Source of the DNA: Elusimicrobia bacterium RIFOXYA2_FULL_47_53
Lineage (GTDB): Bacteria; Elusimicrobiota; Endomicrobiia; Endomicrobiales; XYA2-FULL-47-53
Length of the DNA stretch: 64,000 nt
Assembly (NCBI GenBank): GCA_001800315.1
Contig: MGVE01000010.1
Span: forward strand, 1-64,000
Reading direction: 5' to 3'
Each line of letters opens with the position of its first letter. Position 1 is the stretch's first letter. A model generated the notes under the pieces. It did no database searches. It saw only the letters and a list, made by a program, of their open reading frames with translations, and was not told where the DNA came from. Both the position numbers and the translations under genes were made by a program. Below are positions 29,281-38,599 of this stretch, piece after piece.

Positions 29281-31579
29281 TTTCCCTTCCTCCGTTATTA
29301 TTGTTTATTTCAAAAAAATTTTCGTCTTTCAGCAGATGAGCGGCTTTTTTAAATATTTCGTCCGACTCAAAACGCTTTCTGACCGCGTTGCCGTTTAAAT
29401 AATTATCCAGAGCCAGCAGTATCATGCCCTGATCCAGCGCCAGGTACTTATACGCGACTTTTTTTGTCTTCGGGTCCAGGGCGTCATAAAAACCGTATTC
29501 TCCGTAAACATCCCAGCCAGACGCCATTCTACGGATATTCTTTACCGCCTCTTTGGGCGAGGCCTCAAGCGCAAGGAAAGAGGCGTGAGGCGTCACCGCG
29601 CCTGAGTTGTAGCCCATGATTCCGAGAGGCTTGACTCCGTATTCAAGATAACCGCCTTCGGGATTTGAAGACGGGCTCATTCCCCAGACCGGGTACTTGA
29701 GCTCTTTTAGCGCGTAATCCATAGAAACCGCAACATGGGCTTCGGCATTGGGACCTAAAGCTCCCGGTGAAAACCTGCTTTCGTCAATCAAAAGCGCGGG
29801 CATGAGCGCTTCAAACATGCTCCCGCCCCAGGAAGGAACATACCTGAATTTTTTGTACTCATACCAGCCGCCGTAGTAGCTTATCCTGCCGAATTTCTTT
29901 TGTGTTCTGCCCTTTGGCTCCTGAGTGACCCATTTGCTTCCCTCGGGAAAAGTCCTTGCCATTTTAAACCAGTGCGCTTCCTCCACATCACCTCTGCCTA
30001 TCGCTATAAAGCTCGCGAGCCTCGGTTCCGCGTAAAGGACACCGTAATGGTAATTAACATAATCACCCATGTTTTCAAAGTAGCCGTGCCACATCTGCTG
30101 TTCAACCCTGTCATAGAAAAACCCAAAATCCCATTTCTTTAAAATCGCGGAGCAGGTTTCACCTATCTCGTCAGGGAACGCGTTTTTGGCAACATACACG
30201 CCGGCCGCGAGCCAGCCTGAATCCACAAAAGATACAAAGTAGTCCGTTCTCGCGCCCCAAGTGGTATCGTAATAATTAAAAAGAAAACCGCTCCGCGATC
30301 TCTCAAGCTTTGAGACCGTCTTTAGCGTCAGCCTTAATCTCGCGACGGCGTCTTCCCTGGAAATGAAACCGAAATCGCGGGCCGCGACCACAGCCGCCAG
30401 GTAAATACCGATGTTGGTGATATTAGTATAATCGCCTATGAAAGAGCCTTTACCCAGGGGCGTGTCACTGCCAAGCGCGATGGTGTCCAGGGGCAGTCCG
30501 TGTTCGGTATCGGTTATATCATTAAAAAAACGCCATGTGTCGCTGGCTATCTGAATGAGGAATTCCCTGTCATCTGTTGAGAACTTCTTTTTAACCAGAG
30601 TCTTTTTTGGGAAACCGCCCAGGCGGCTCATAAGATATTTTTTGTACTCGGCTTCGCCTGCAAAACCCAGCTTTTTCTGATCGTTTATATGCAGCCTGTA
30701 GCTTTCTTCGCCTTTCTGGCACAAAAGCATATAGCCGGGCTTTTCTTCAAGGTAAAGCTGAATCTTAAACGCGTCCTGCAATCCGCAGGGCTCTTTGCGG
30801 TAGCCGTCTTTTTCTTTGTCGGACGGGACCAGATACCATTTTGTGAAACTTTTGTCCTCAACCACCGAATACGCCTTGTCCCTGTACGGAAGCGGCGGGC
30901 TGTCAAAAACGGTCTGAATCGGAATATTCTTTTTTACAAACGCGATATTGTCAATGAAAACGGCGCCTTTTCTCTTTGTCACGCCTCTTTTATGAAATAT
31001 TATTACCAGTTCGTCTAAATTCCTGAATGCTATCCCGTGATCTTTCCAGACCTCCGGGTTTGACTTATCGTACAGGCCGTTAAAATACGCCAAAGGAATA
31101 CTGACCCTTCTCCAGTTAGAGGTAATACCTTTTACCGTCTGCATGCCCGTGAGTTTAAAAAGCTTTGAATCCCGGTCTTTGAACTTTTTTATTTCCAGCC
31201 TGAAAGTTTCAGTAAAACCCGCTTTCGCGTCGCCTTTTATGTCAAACTCTATGTGATCGTAGCCGCTGGCGTCAAAATCATTGAGCCCCAGCCAGAATCC
31301 GTTAACCGCTTCACCGGCGAAATTCACGCTGTACTCAAGCCTGAGAGCCTTCCTGGAATTCTCCGGGCCCGGCATACTGGCTATCTGCGATCTGCAGTAG
31401 ATTTTTTTATTGGACGGGTCTATGGTCCAGGTGCCGCTGGCGCCTCCGGCAGCGTTGGCGCCGCCCTCAAAGTTTTCTATCAAAAAATAGCCCGTTGACG
31501 CTTGCGCGGCATGGGCATTTACTAAAGCTGAAAACAGGCTGACGAGCATTACTGCCGGCAGCAGAAGGCATTTATTCAC
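29255..31579 (-). CDS. CBM/CIA30-like domain fused to glucoamylase-family (GH144-like) domain
   Basis: N-terminal FLIENFEGGANAAGGASGTWTIDPSNK...GAVFIDNIAFVK, C-terminal TWRFFNDITDTEHGLPLDT...VPSWGGSMFEALMPALL...GVTPHASFLALEASP. Confidence 0.75.
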   Translation of the reverse strand: MNKCLLLPAVMLVSLFSALVNAHAAQASTGYFLIENFEGGANAAGGASGTWTIDPSNKKIYCRSQIASMPGPENSRKALRLEYSVNFAGEAVNGFWLGLNDFDASGYDHIEFDIKGDAKAGFTETFRLEIKKFKDRDSKLFKLTGMQTVKGITSNWRRVSIPLAYFNGLYDKSNPEVWKDHGIAFRNLDELVIIFHKRGVTKRKGAVFIDNIAFVKKNIPIQTVFDSPPLPYRDKAYSVVEDKSFTKWYLVPSDKEKDGYRKEPCGLQDAFKIQLYLEEKPGYMLLCQKGEESYRLHINDQKKLGFAGEAEYKKYLMSRLGGFPKKTLVKKKFSTDDREFLIQIASDTWRFFNDITDTEHGLPLDTIALGSDTPLGKGSFIGDYTNITNIGIYLAAVVAARDFGFISREDAVARLRLTLKTVSKLERSRSGFLFNYYDTTWGARTDYFVSFVDSGWLAAGVYVAKNAFPDEIGETCSAILKKWDFGFFYDRVEQQMWHGYFENMGDYVNYHYGVLYAEPRLASFIAIGRGDVEEAHWFKMARTFPEGSKWVTQEPKGRTQKKFGRISYYGGWYEYKKFRYVPSWGGSMFEALMPALLIDESRFSPGALGPNAEAHVAVSMDYALKELKYPVWGMSPSSNPEGGYLEYGVKPLGIMGYNSGAVTPHASFLALEASPKEAVKNIRRMASGWDVYGEYGFYDALDPKTKKVAYKYLALDQGMILLALDNYLNGNAVRKRFESDEIFKKAAHLLKDENFFEINNNNGGRENGKGKIKN

Positions 31580-31657
31580 AAAAATCCCCGTATATTTGAG
31601 CGCTAATTATAGATTATTAGGCGGCTTAAGTCAAAAGAAAACGGCGCAGGGTAATAT

Positions 31658-32170
31658 TTATATAAAACGCTCAAATTTATCCTTTTTAACTTTACATATG
31701 GGGCATGTCTCGGGAGCGCTGTCCCTCGCGCACAAATAGCCGCATACCCTGCAGCGCCATACCGGATAGGGGAGCCCGCCTGAAACGCCGGTTTTTTCAC
31801 TGCTGCCGGTTTTTTTTCTCTCCGAAAGCGAAGGCCTTCTTTCAGGGATGGAGCCTAAACGCTTTTTTCCGCTTAACACTTCGCCGGAAACATATAACCC
31901 GCAATAGCAGGCTCCGTATTCATTCAAATCTTGATCGCGGTAGTCGCAGGGGCAGATTATATCAAGGTCCGCGGAACGCTCGCCGCTTGAAAGCCTGCAC
32001 GGACAGCTCTGGTAACCATATCTCTTCTCGTTTACCAGAAGCCCGGAAACAAGTTCTTTGGAAAATTCGGTGTCGGGATTTAAAGCGTATCCGCCGCCCT
32101 CTGCCTCTTTTTTTATGCGCCGGTATGAAGCCTCTATCTCAAAATCAGCGGGATTTATTTTATTTTCCAT
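31658..32170 (-). CDS. Ferredoxin-thioredoxin reductase catalytic subunit-rubredoxin fusion
   Basis: CPCR...CPCDYR...GACYCGLYV (FTR-beta) and C-terminal [32 protein letters not shown]. Confidence 0.8.
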   Translation of the reverse strand: MENKINPADFEIEASYRRIKKEAEGGGYALNPDTEFSKELVSGLLVNEKRYGYQSCPCRLSSGERSADLDIICPCDYRDQDLNEYGACYCGLYVSGEVLSGKKRLGSIPERRPSLSERKKTGSSEKTGVSGGLPYPVWRCRVCGYLCARDSAPETCPICKVKKDKFERFI

Positions 32171-32447
32171 GGCCCAATCCTTTTTTTATCTTATCCGGGT
32201 CATAACCCACAATGCACTTCTCTCCGCCAATAACAACCGTAGGGAAAGACCCTGATGGATTCCACTTGCCCAGTTCTTCCTGCGCCTCCCGGCGTTCCTC
32301 TCCGGAAAGAGTGTCAACATCAACAAAATAATATTCAATCCCCATATCGTTTAACATCTTTTTGGTTTTTTTGCACCAGACGCAGGTGCTTAAAGCGTAG
32401 ATCACGATTTCGCCCTTGTTTTTTCCTTTTACATGATTGTAGTTCAT
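32160..32447 (-). CDS. Glutaredoxin-family protein
   Basis: [25 protein letters not shown]...[22 protein letters not shown]. Confidence 0.85.
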   Translation of the reverse strand: MNYNHVKGKNKGEIVIYALSTCVWCKKTKKMLNDMGIEYYFVDVDTLSGEERREAQEELGKWNPSGSFPTVVIGGEKCIVGYDPDKIKKGLGHGK

Positions 32448-32462
32448 TTTTAAAACCTCTTA

Positions 32463-32630
32463 TTGAGTCAGTTGAAAAACCTCTTTTGAACTGCAATTTT
32501 GGCCTTTGGCCTGCGGCTTCGTTGGCCTCAGCTTACAGATACTCCGTGGAGCATATGCTAAGCTTCAGCCGCCTCGCCTCGGCACAAAACCCAAAATTTC
32601 GCTCCTGAAACAGGCTTTTTCAATTGACTC
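32463..32630. mobile_element. MITE-like non-coding element with TIRs
   Basis: Left TTGAGTCAGTTGAAAAACC, right CAGGCTTTTTCAATTGACTC; interior also imperfectly inverted; TIR shared with 44.1-44.7 kb and 50.96 kb. Confidence 0.6.
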
Positions 32631-33129
32631 TTATCTTAAATATTAACTTTTTGATCCGTCTGGAACCGCCGCACAAGGGAGCATGGGCGTCAGAGGGATA
32701 AAAAACAGCCAGGTCTCCCGGATTAAGCGTCAGCAGGCATAGCGGCCGGCCGGCAAAAAACATTACATCTTTTTTTGAATCGTATTTATTACTTATCCGC
32801 CCGCTTTTCTTTACCGGAGCCCAGCCTATATTTTCGCGGCCCGAAACGAGCAGATGCGCGTCAATATAGCGCCTGTGCGCTTCAAGGCGTGCCGCCTTAA
32901 CCGGGGCGCCCTCAAAAACAACGGCATAAATATTATCGCCGTCAATCTCATGACTGCCGGAGGGCAACGCCATTAAATCGGTATTTTTCAGATAATTTAA
33001 AATTTTTCTTAAAACAGCCGCGTTAAACAGCTTTTTGTTTAAGACCGATAGATTGTCTAAAATCATATTATTGAACTCACCTGTTCCATTGGCGATTAAC
33101 AGCATTTTCAGCCGGAAAAGCCTGCCCAT
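32620..33129 (-). CDS. YhcH/YjgK/YiaL (DUF386) family protein
   Basis: LPSGSHEIDGDNIYAVVFEGAPVKAARLEAHRRYIDAHLLVSGRENIG...LAVFYPSDAHAPL. Confidence 0.75.
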   Translation of the reverse strand: MGRLFRLKMLLIANGTGEFNNMILDNLSVLNKKLFNAAVLRKILNYLKNTDLMALPSGSHEIDGDNIYAVVFEGAPVKAARLEAHRRYIDAHLLVSGRENIGWAPVKKSGRISNKYDSKKDVMFFAGRPLCLLTLNPGDLAVFYPSDAHAPLCGGSRRIKKLIFKIRVN

Positions 33130-33189
33130 TAACGGATTTACTTTACTAAAACAAACGGCCTATTGCAATAGTCCCGGCGGAGAAGCGAA

Positions 33190-33295
33190 CTAATCCTCCG
33201 TCAAGGCGGCGCGGTCGTTCTGGAGTCCACCGTAGCGGACAAAGAATCTCGTCACTGGATGAAAAACGAGCCCCTTCGCTTCGTTCAGAGTGACT
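33190..33295 (-). repeat. Dispersed repeat, inverted relative to the copy at 34611-34715
   Basis: Reverse complement reads GTCACTCTGAACGAAGCGAAGGGGCTCGTTTTTCATCCAGTGACGAGATTCTTT...CGCCGCCTTGACGGAGGATTAG. Confidence 0.75.
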
Positions 33296-33364
33296 TAACT
33301 ATCCGACAAAACCTTCACCGTCCAACCATGGACACTCGCTGAGGATTAAGGAGCTGATAATTAT

Positions 33365-33393
33365 TTGACTTTTAATTACGCAATATATAAAAT
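33365..33393 (+). promoter_or_regulatory. Sigma70-type promoter for the 33422 gene
   Basis: TTGACT - 17 bp - TAAAAT. Confidence 0.6.
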
Positions 33394-33421
33394 GCCGAAA
33401 TAATATACCAGAGGAGAAAAA

Positions 33422-34075
33422 ATGTCCAAACGCAGAATTCTCATTCTTTCAGTATTTATTGCCCTGGCTTCCGTTTCTCTTTTATCAACCCAGTCAGGCT
33501 ACTTTAAAAGGCTTTTTGAAAAATTCCGTTCAATAGAAGGCCGCCTTACGGTCGCTGATTTTGACAATGGCAGGAAATCAGACAATCTCGGCGGCGAAAT
33601 AGGGCCCTGGGATAAAGACCCCGCCGACAAGACGCAGGGATGCCGGGTTGACTACTCCGTTGACAGCATGCCGGAGTACGGAAAATGCGTAAAGATCAAC
33701 TATGATGTAGACTCGCCAAACGCGGCTTTTAACGGCTTCTACATGAAACTCGGCGGGCTTGACGCGAGCGCGTTTGAAAAATTTTCGTTCTGGATTAAAG
33801 GCGATCCGAAAAAATTCAAGATGGAGCTTAAAAACGATTCCGGAGAATCCGCCTCAACTTATATAACCGGCTGTAGCGCGGAATGGCAGCGCATGGAACT
33901 GCCGTTCTCATCGTTGAAGACACTCAAAAACAGGTCCGGACTTACTGAGCTGGTTATTGTCTTTGAAGACGACCATACCAGGCCCAAAACCGGCTCGCTC
34001 TACCTTGACGAAGTTATTCTCGTTAAACCCGAAAAACCATCGGATGAGAAATCCGCCGAAAAGACGAAAAAATAA
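33422..34075 (+). CDS. Secreted CBM/CIA30-like domain protein (paralogue)
   Basis: LTVADFDNGRKSDNLGGEIGPWDKDPADKTQGCRVDY...TGSLYLDEVILVK. Confidence 0.65.
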   Translation: MSKRRILILSVFIALASVSLLSTQSGYFKRLFEKFRSIEGRLTVADFDNGRKSDNLGGEIGPWDKDPADKTQGCRVDYSVDSMPEYGKCVKINYDVDSPNAAFNGFYMKLGGLDASAFEKFSFWIKGDPKKFKMELKNDSGESASTYITGCSAEWQRMELPFSSLKTLKNRSGLTELVIVFEDDHTRPKTGSLYLDEVILVKPEKPSDEKSAEKTKK

Positions 34076-34144
34076 ACGGCCGGGCATAGCCCTCAGTGCC
34101 GTTTTAAACTGCGCCGACGAAAACCTTATTCCAACCGGCTCAAA

Positions 34145-34513
34145 TTACTCCCCTGTTATTTTTTTAACCAAAGCGATCAATTTATCCACTTCAAAGGGCT
34201 TGGAAACATAATAAGTGTTTTCCATGGCAGGCCCCTGCGAGCCGGGCGCGTCGCGCTGGATCATGCCGGATATAAACACAATCGGAAGTTTGCTTATTTT
34301 CTTATTGTTCTTAATTTCGTACGCCATAGACGCGCCGTCAAGCTCCGGCATATTAAAATCCGCTATCAGCAGGTCCGGGGTCTCGGCATGCAGCTTGGCC
34401 ATGGCCTCTTCGCCGTTTTTCGCCGATACCACCTGATATCCGTTTAACTCAAAAATATCGGTTAAAGATTCAAGAATATTCTCGTCGTCATCTGCGATTA
34501 ATATTTTTTTCAC
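34145..34513 (-). CDS. Stand-alone response regulator receiver
   Basis: KKILIADDDENILESLTDIFELNGYQVVSA...PDLLIADFNMPELDG...YYVSKPFEVDKL. Confidence 0.9.
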   Translation of the reverse strand: MKKILIADDDENILESLTDIFELNGYQVVSAKNGEEAMAKLHAETPDLLIADFNMPELDGASMAYEIKNNKKISKLPIVFISGMIQRDAPGSQGPAMENTYYVSKPFEVDKLIALVKKITGE

Positions 34514-34610
34514 GGTTTCTCCTTAACTTCATCCGATCGGGTTTAATTCTACCAGAATTTTATACATATGACAAGCGGTTATTTAAGCCAGCGAATCCTC
34601 AGATAGCGCC

Positions 34611-34715
34611 CAGTCACCCTGAACGAAGCGAAGGGTCTCGTTTTTAATCCAACGACGAGATTCTTCTCTCCCTGCGGGAGATCAGAATGACGGCGCCGCC
34701 TTACCAGAAGATTAG
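34611..34715 (+). repeat. Dispersed repeat copy
   Basis: GTCACCCTGAACGAAGCGAAGGGTCTCGTTTTTAATCCAACGACGAGATTCTTC...CGCCGCCTTACCAGAAGATTAGG. Confidence 0.75.
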
Positions 34716-34717
34716 GG

Positions 34718-35740
34718 TTAAGCGCTCAAAACACTTTGGGTGAAGAAATAATAGACAATAAAGGCCTTAAGCCTCTTCACAAGACTGATCCTTCCGAAAG
34801 CCTCGGCGCTTATCCTGTTAAAATGCTGGAACGCCGCGGGCATATAAATCTTTTTATCCGAAGCGCCGCTTAGGGCAAAGAGTTTTTCGCTTTCATTGTA
34901 AGGGACAAGAGAATCAAAATAATTATGTATAAAAATTGTCCTGGCCTTTATATTCTTAATCCTTTTATCAACCGCCATATATTCAACCCACTCGCGGCAA
35001 TATCCGGGCAGTTCCGAATAGTACTTGTCAAACTTGATATAGTCAATGTTTCTGAGAAACCGGAATGTCTTTATTTCAGCGGCGCTTAGCCCCGAAGGGT
35101 CGCCCTTTATTACGGCTTTAAGGATACGCTCTCTCCTGCCGGACGGATAAGGCAAATACCAGTATTTCTGAGCGAGATAGTGCCCTTTAACAACCGCATC
35201 CGGCTCCGAGTACATCAGCTTATCCCCGGCTTTATAATAGCCGGCCAGGTTAAACAGAGTCATGTCCAGAAGGCTTGAGTAGCTGCCCCAGAATATAAAA
35301 AAATCAACCTTTTTAAGCAGTTTTTCGTCAGACTCGCAGGCCGCGGCCAATACCCCGTTAGAGTAGCAAAAAGACATAACTCCTTTTCTTTTATCCGGAA
35401 AAAGTTCGTTAAATCTTTGGAGAGCTCCGCGCGCCTCTCCCACCTCGTCATGCCCGATTTGAAATTGTGAAAGGCCTTTATTAAGAGGCACAAAAACCAC
35501 AAAACCCGTCTTAGAAAGTATCTCCGCGAAATTTACAAGTTCCGGGTCGTTTTTCCCCGCCTCTATCATTCCGTGAAGAAGAAAAATCGCCTTGCCGTTT
35601 TCATCGGAGCTGTCGGCCGGCCTGTACAGGTCATAAGAAATACCCGGCTCGTTAAAAACCTGTTTAATAACGGGCTTTTTTATATAGTCGGCATTGAAAA
35701 GCACGGACAGCATAACCAGCAAAGCAGTTAAATATGTCAT
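34718..35740 (-). CDS. Alpha/beta-hydrolase-like protein
   Basis: AIFLLHGMIEAGKNDPEL...GVMSFCYSNGVLAAA...TIFIHNYFDSLVPY. Confidence 0.65.
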   Translation of the reverse strand: MTYLTALLVMLSVLFNADYIKKPVIKQVFNEPGISYDLYRPADSSDENGKAIFLLHGMIEAGKNDPELVNFAEILSKTGFVVFVPLNKGLSQFQIGHDEVGEARGALQRFNELFPDKRKGVMSFCYSNGVLAAACESDEKLLKKVDFFIFWGSYSSLLDMTLFNLAGYYKAGDKLMYSEPDAVVKGHYLAQKYWYLPYPSGRRERILKAVIKGDPSGLSAAEIKTFRFLRNIDYIKFDKYYSELPGYCREWVEYMAVDKRIKNIKARTIFIHNYFDSLVPYNESEKLFALSGASDKKIYMPAAFQHFNRISAEAFGRISLVKRLKAFIVYYFFTQSVLSA

Positions 35741-36195
35741 TTTATCGCGGAACCGGCGTTCCCTGACCTTTCCTGCGCGACCTGCCGCACCTTCCGCAGC
35801 ACTTCGGGGCTGTCTTCCAATACTTTGTTAAAATCGTTTCTGTTAATGATAAAAAACTCCGACGGCTCTGCCGCCACAACGGTGGCCGAGGTCGGAGTAT
35901 CGTAAATCAAAGACATTTCGCCGAAAAAATCGCCCGCGGAGAGATTGTTCAGTTTTTGCTTTGAAAACCACCCCTTTTTCCTGTAAACCAGGCAGCCGCC
36001 TGACTTAATGACAAAAAGAGATTTTCCCTCCCGGCCCTCTTTTATCAGCTTTCTGCCCCTGGGAGCCGTTATTTTGGCGAACTGCTCAATGACCCGGTCC
36101 ATATTTTTAATGGGTATTGAAGCGAAAAAGTTAATTTTCTTCAGCGCCGAGAAAAGCTGTTTAAGTTCATCCTCCGCGAGAGCTCTCTTTTCCAT
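35737..36195 (-). CDS. Cyclic-nucleotide-binding domain protein
   Basis: RKLIKEGREGKSLFVIKSGGCLVYRKKG...LSAGDFFGEMSLIYDTPTSATVVA. Confidence 0.8.
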   Translation of the reverse strand: MEKRALAEDELKQLFSALKKINFFASIPIKNMDRVIEQFAKITAPRGRKLIKEGREGKSLFVIKSGGCLVYRKKGWFSKQKLNNLSAGDFFGEMSLIYDTPTSATVVAAEPSEFFIINRNDFNKVLEDSPEVLRKVRQVAQERSGNAGSAIK

Positions 36196-36206
36196 TTAAC
36201 CCCTTT

Positions 36207-38480
36207 TCACAGCTCTTCCGGTCCGCCCATAAAGCTGCCTATTTTAAAACCGTCAAAGTTATTTACATGTTTCTTCCCGCCGGCCTGCTGCTTGGCGGTT
36301 CCCGGCTTTACATCGGGAGCTTTTCCTCCGGAAATTCTGCGAAGGGAGATCCTTTTTAGTTCGGCGTCCACTTCAAGAACCTCAACAGAAAGAGTATCGC
36401 CCACGGCGACAATTTCATAGGGATTTTTTATAAACGCGTCGCATAGCTGGGAAATGTGAATAAGCCCGTCCTGATGCACCCCGATATCCACAAATACTCC
36501 GAAATTCGCGACATTTGTGACCGTGCCCTTGAGCACCATGCCAGTCGCGAGGTCCTCTATCTCATTGATGGTCTCAGAGAATTCAACATTCTTAAACTCC
36601 GTCCTCGGATCCAGGCCGGGCTTTCTTAATTCCTTTACGATGTCCTGAAGGGTTAAGAGGCCTTTTTCCGCCGTTACATATTTTTCCAGGTTAATTGAGT
36701 CTATTAATTTGGCGTTGCCTATCATTTCTTTTACGGAAACACCCAGATCGGCAGCCATTTTTTCAACTATGGGATAAGACTCCGGATGAATAGTGGAATT
36801 GTCCAATGGATTTGAAGAGTTCCTGACTTTAAGGAAGCCCGCGCACTGCTCAAACACCTTATCGCCCAGCTTCGGAACTTTTCTGAGCTCCTGTCTTTCG
36901 GTAAATTTACCGTTATCGCTGCGGAACTTAACGACATTCTCGGCGATAGCCGGCCCTATGCCAGAAACATAGCTCAAAAGCGCCGTGGAAGCGGTATTAA
37001 GATCCACCCCCACGAAGTTCACGCAGGATTCAACCGTCAGGTCCAGCGAGCGTTTGAGCTCTTTTTGGTTAACATCATGCTGGTACTGTCCCACGCCAAT
37101 TGCTTTGGGGTCAATTTTCACAAGTTCGGCAAGCGGATCCTGCAGCCTGTGCGCTATGCTGATAGCGCCTCTGGCTGTGACATCCAGGTCGGGGTACTCC
37201 GCGCCGGCAAGCTCGGAAGCCGAGTAAACGGAAGCTCCCGCTTCGCTGACAATAACACAATCAATATTTTTCTTGTGTTTCTTCAAAAGCTCTTTAACAA
37301 AATGATACGCCTCTTTTGAAGCGGTTCCGTTGCCTATGGCGATCAGCTGCGGCTCGTATTCATCTATCAGGTCCATCATTACCGCCTCCGAGCCGAGATA
37401 ATCGTTTTCGGGAGGCGTGGGATAAATGGCGTGAAATTCCTTGAAATCGCCTTTTTCATCCACTACCGCTATTTTGCATCCGGTCCTGTAGCCGGGGTCA
37501 ACGCCTATCGTAATTTTTGAACCGGCCGGAGGGGCCAAAAGGAGATTTCTCAGGTTCTTGGAGAATACGCTTATCGCCTCTTCTTCGGCCCGCTGAACGG
37601 CCTTCATGAAAACCTCAACCTGTATTGAAAGCGCTATAAGCCTGTTGTAGGCGTCGGCGCAGGCGTCTTCCAGCTCAATTTTGAAAAGCAGAGGCCTGTT
37701 TTTTATGACCGTCATTTTGATGGTCGCGACTATGTACTCGTCGTCAACTATAACTTTCCACTGCAAAACCTCTTCCTTAGCTCCCCGGCGTATAGCCAGG
37801 ATGCGGTGCGAAGGCGCGTTTTTAATAAGCTCCGAGGTGTTGTAATAGGTGCTGTATTTTGTTTTAACCTCGGCAAACTCTTTTTTCGCGGTTGATTTAA
37901 CGGTCCCGTTGTCGGAGATATATTTTCTTACCCAGCCCCTTATAAGAGGGTTGTCTGAAATGCGCTCGGCTATTATGTCTTTTGCCCCGTCAATCGCGTC
38001 TTTTTCTTTTTCAACGCCTTTTTCTTTATTGATAAAAGGCGCCACCAGTTCTTCTTTTGTTTTTCCGCCTGAGGCCTGAGCGGACAGCATTAAATCGGCC
38101 AGAGGCTCCAACCCCTTCTCTTTGGCGACCGCGGCCCTTGTTTTTATCTTGATTTTGTAAGGCAGGTACATATCCTCAAGCGCGACCTTATCGGTGCACT
38201 CAAGGATTTTTTTATTAAGCTCAGGTGTCATCTTTTTCTGGTTTTCAATACTTTTAATAATCGCGGCCTTTCTGGCCTCAAGCTCGCGGTAATACTCCAG
38301 CCTGTCGGAAATCGTGCGGATAACCGTTTCGTCCATGCCGCCGGTTTTCTCTTTTCTGTAACGGGCTATAAACGGTATTGTGGCGCCGCTCTCAAGAAGC
38401 ATTATGGTGTTCACGACAGGCTCCAGCGGCAGCCCCACATCTTTTTGTATGCTGTTGACTACGAAATACACTCCTTCCAT
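36207..38480 (-). CDS. tex: Tex-family RNA-binding transcription accessory protein
   Basis: IPFIARYRKEKTGGMDE...IGVDPGYRTGCKIAVVD...GVGQYQHDVNQKEL...C-terminal S1 domain. Confidence 0.95.
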   Translation of the reverse strand: MEGVYFVVNSIQKDVGLPLEPVVNTIMLLESGATIPFIARYRKEKTGGMDETVIRTISDRLEYYRELEARKAAIIKSIENQKKMTPELNKKILECTDKVALEDMYLPYKIKIKTRAAVAKEKGLEPLADLMLSAQASGGKTKEELVAPFINKEKGVEKEKDAIDGAKDIIAERISDNPLIRGWVRKYISDNGTVKSTAKKEFAEVKTKYSTYYNTSELIKNAPSHRILAIRRGAKEEVLQWKVIVDDEYIVATIKMTVIKNRPLLFKIELEDACADAYNRLIALSIQVEVFMKAVQRAEEEAISVFSKNLRNLLLAPPAGSKITIGVDPGYRTGCKIAVVDEKGDFKEFHAIYPTPPENDYLGSEAVMMDLIDEYEPQLIAIGNGTASKEAYHFVKELLKKHKKNIDCVIVSEAGASVYSASELAGAEYPDLDVTARGAISIAHRLQDPLAELVKIDPKAIGVGQYQHDVNQKELKRSLDLTVESCVNFVGVDLNTASTALLSYVSGIGPAIAENVVKFRSDNGKFTERQELRKVPKLGDKVFEQCAGFLKVRNSSNPLDNSTIHPESYPIVEKMAADLGVSVKEMIGNAKLIDSINLEKYVTAEKGLLTLQDIVKELRKPGLDPRTEFKNVEFSETINEIEDLATGMVLKGTVTNVANFGVFVDIGVHQDGLIHISQLCDAFIKNPYEIVAVGDTLSVEVLEVDAELKRISLRRISGGKAPDVKPGTAKQQAGGKKHVNNFDGFKIGSFMGGPEEL

Positions 38481-38599
38481 TTCCTCTCCCTGTAAACCTT
38501 ATTATTTTATTATTGCGTCGTTTGCCCGCGAACATATAACAAGCCGCGATAAAAACCGCGGCCGCGTAAATCAAAAGAAAGCCTGCCTATTCCTCAAAG

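Noticed and set aside
32255-32608. 117-aa plus-strand ORF
   Set aside because: Antisense to the glutaredoxin gene and runs through the MITE-like repeat; no recognisable domain.
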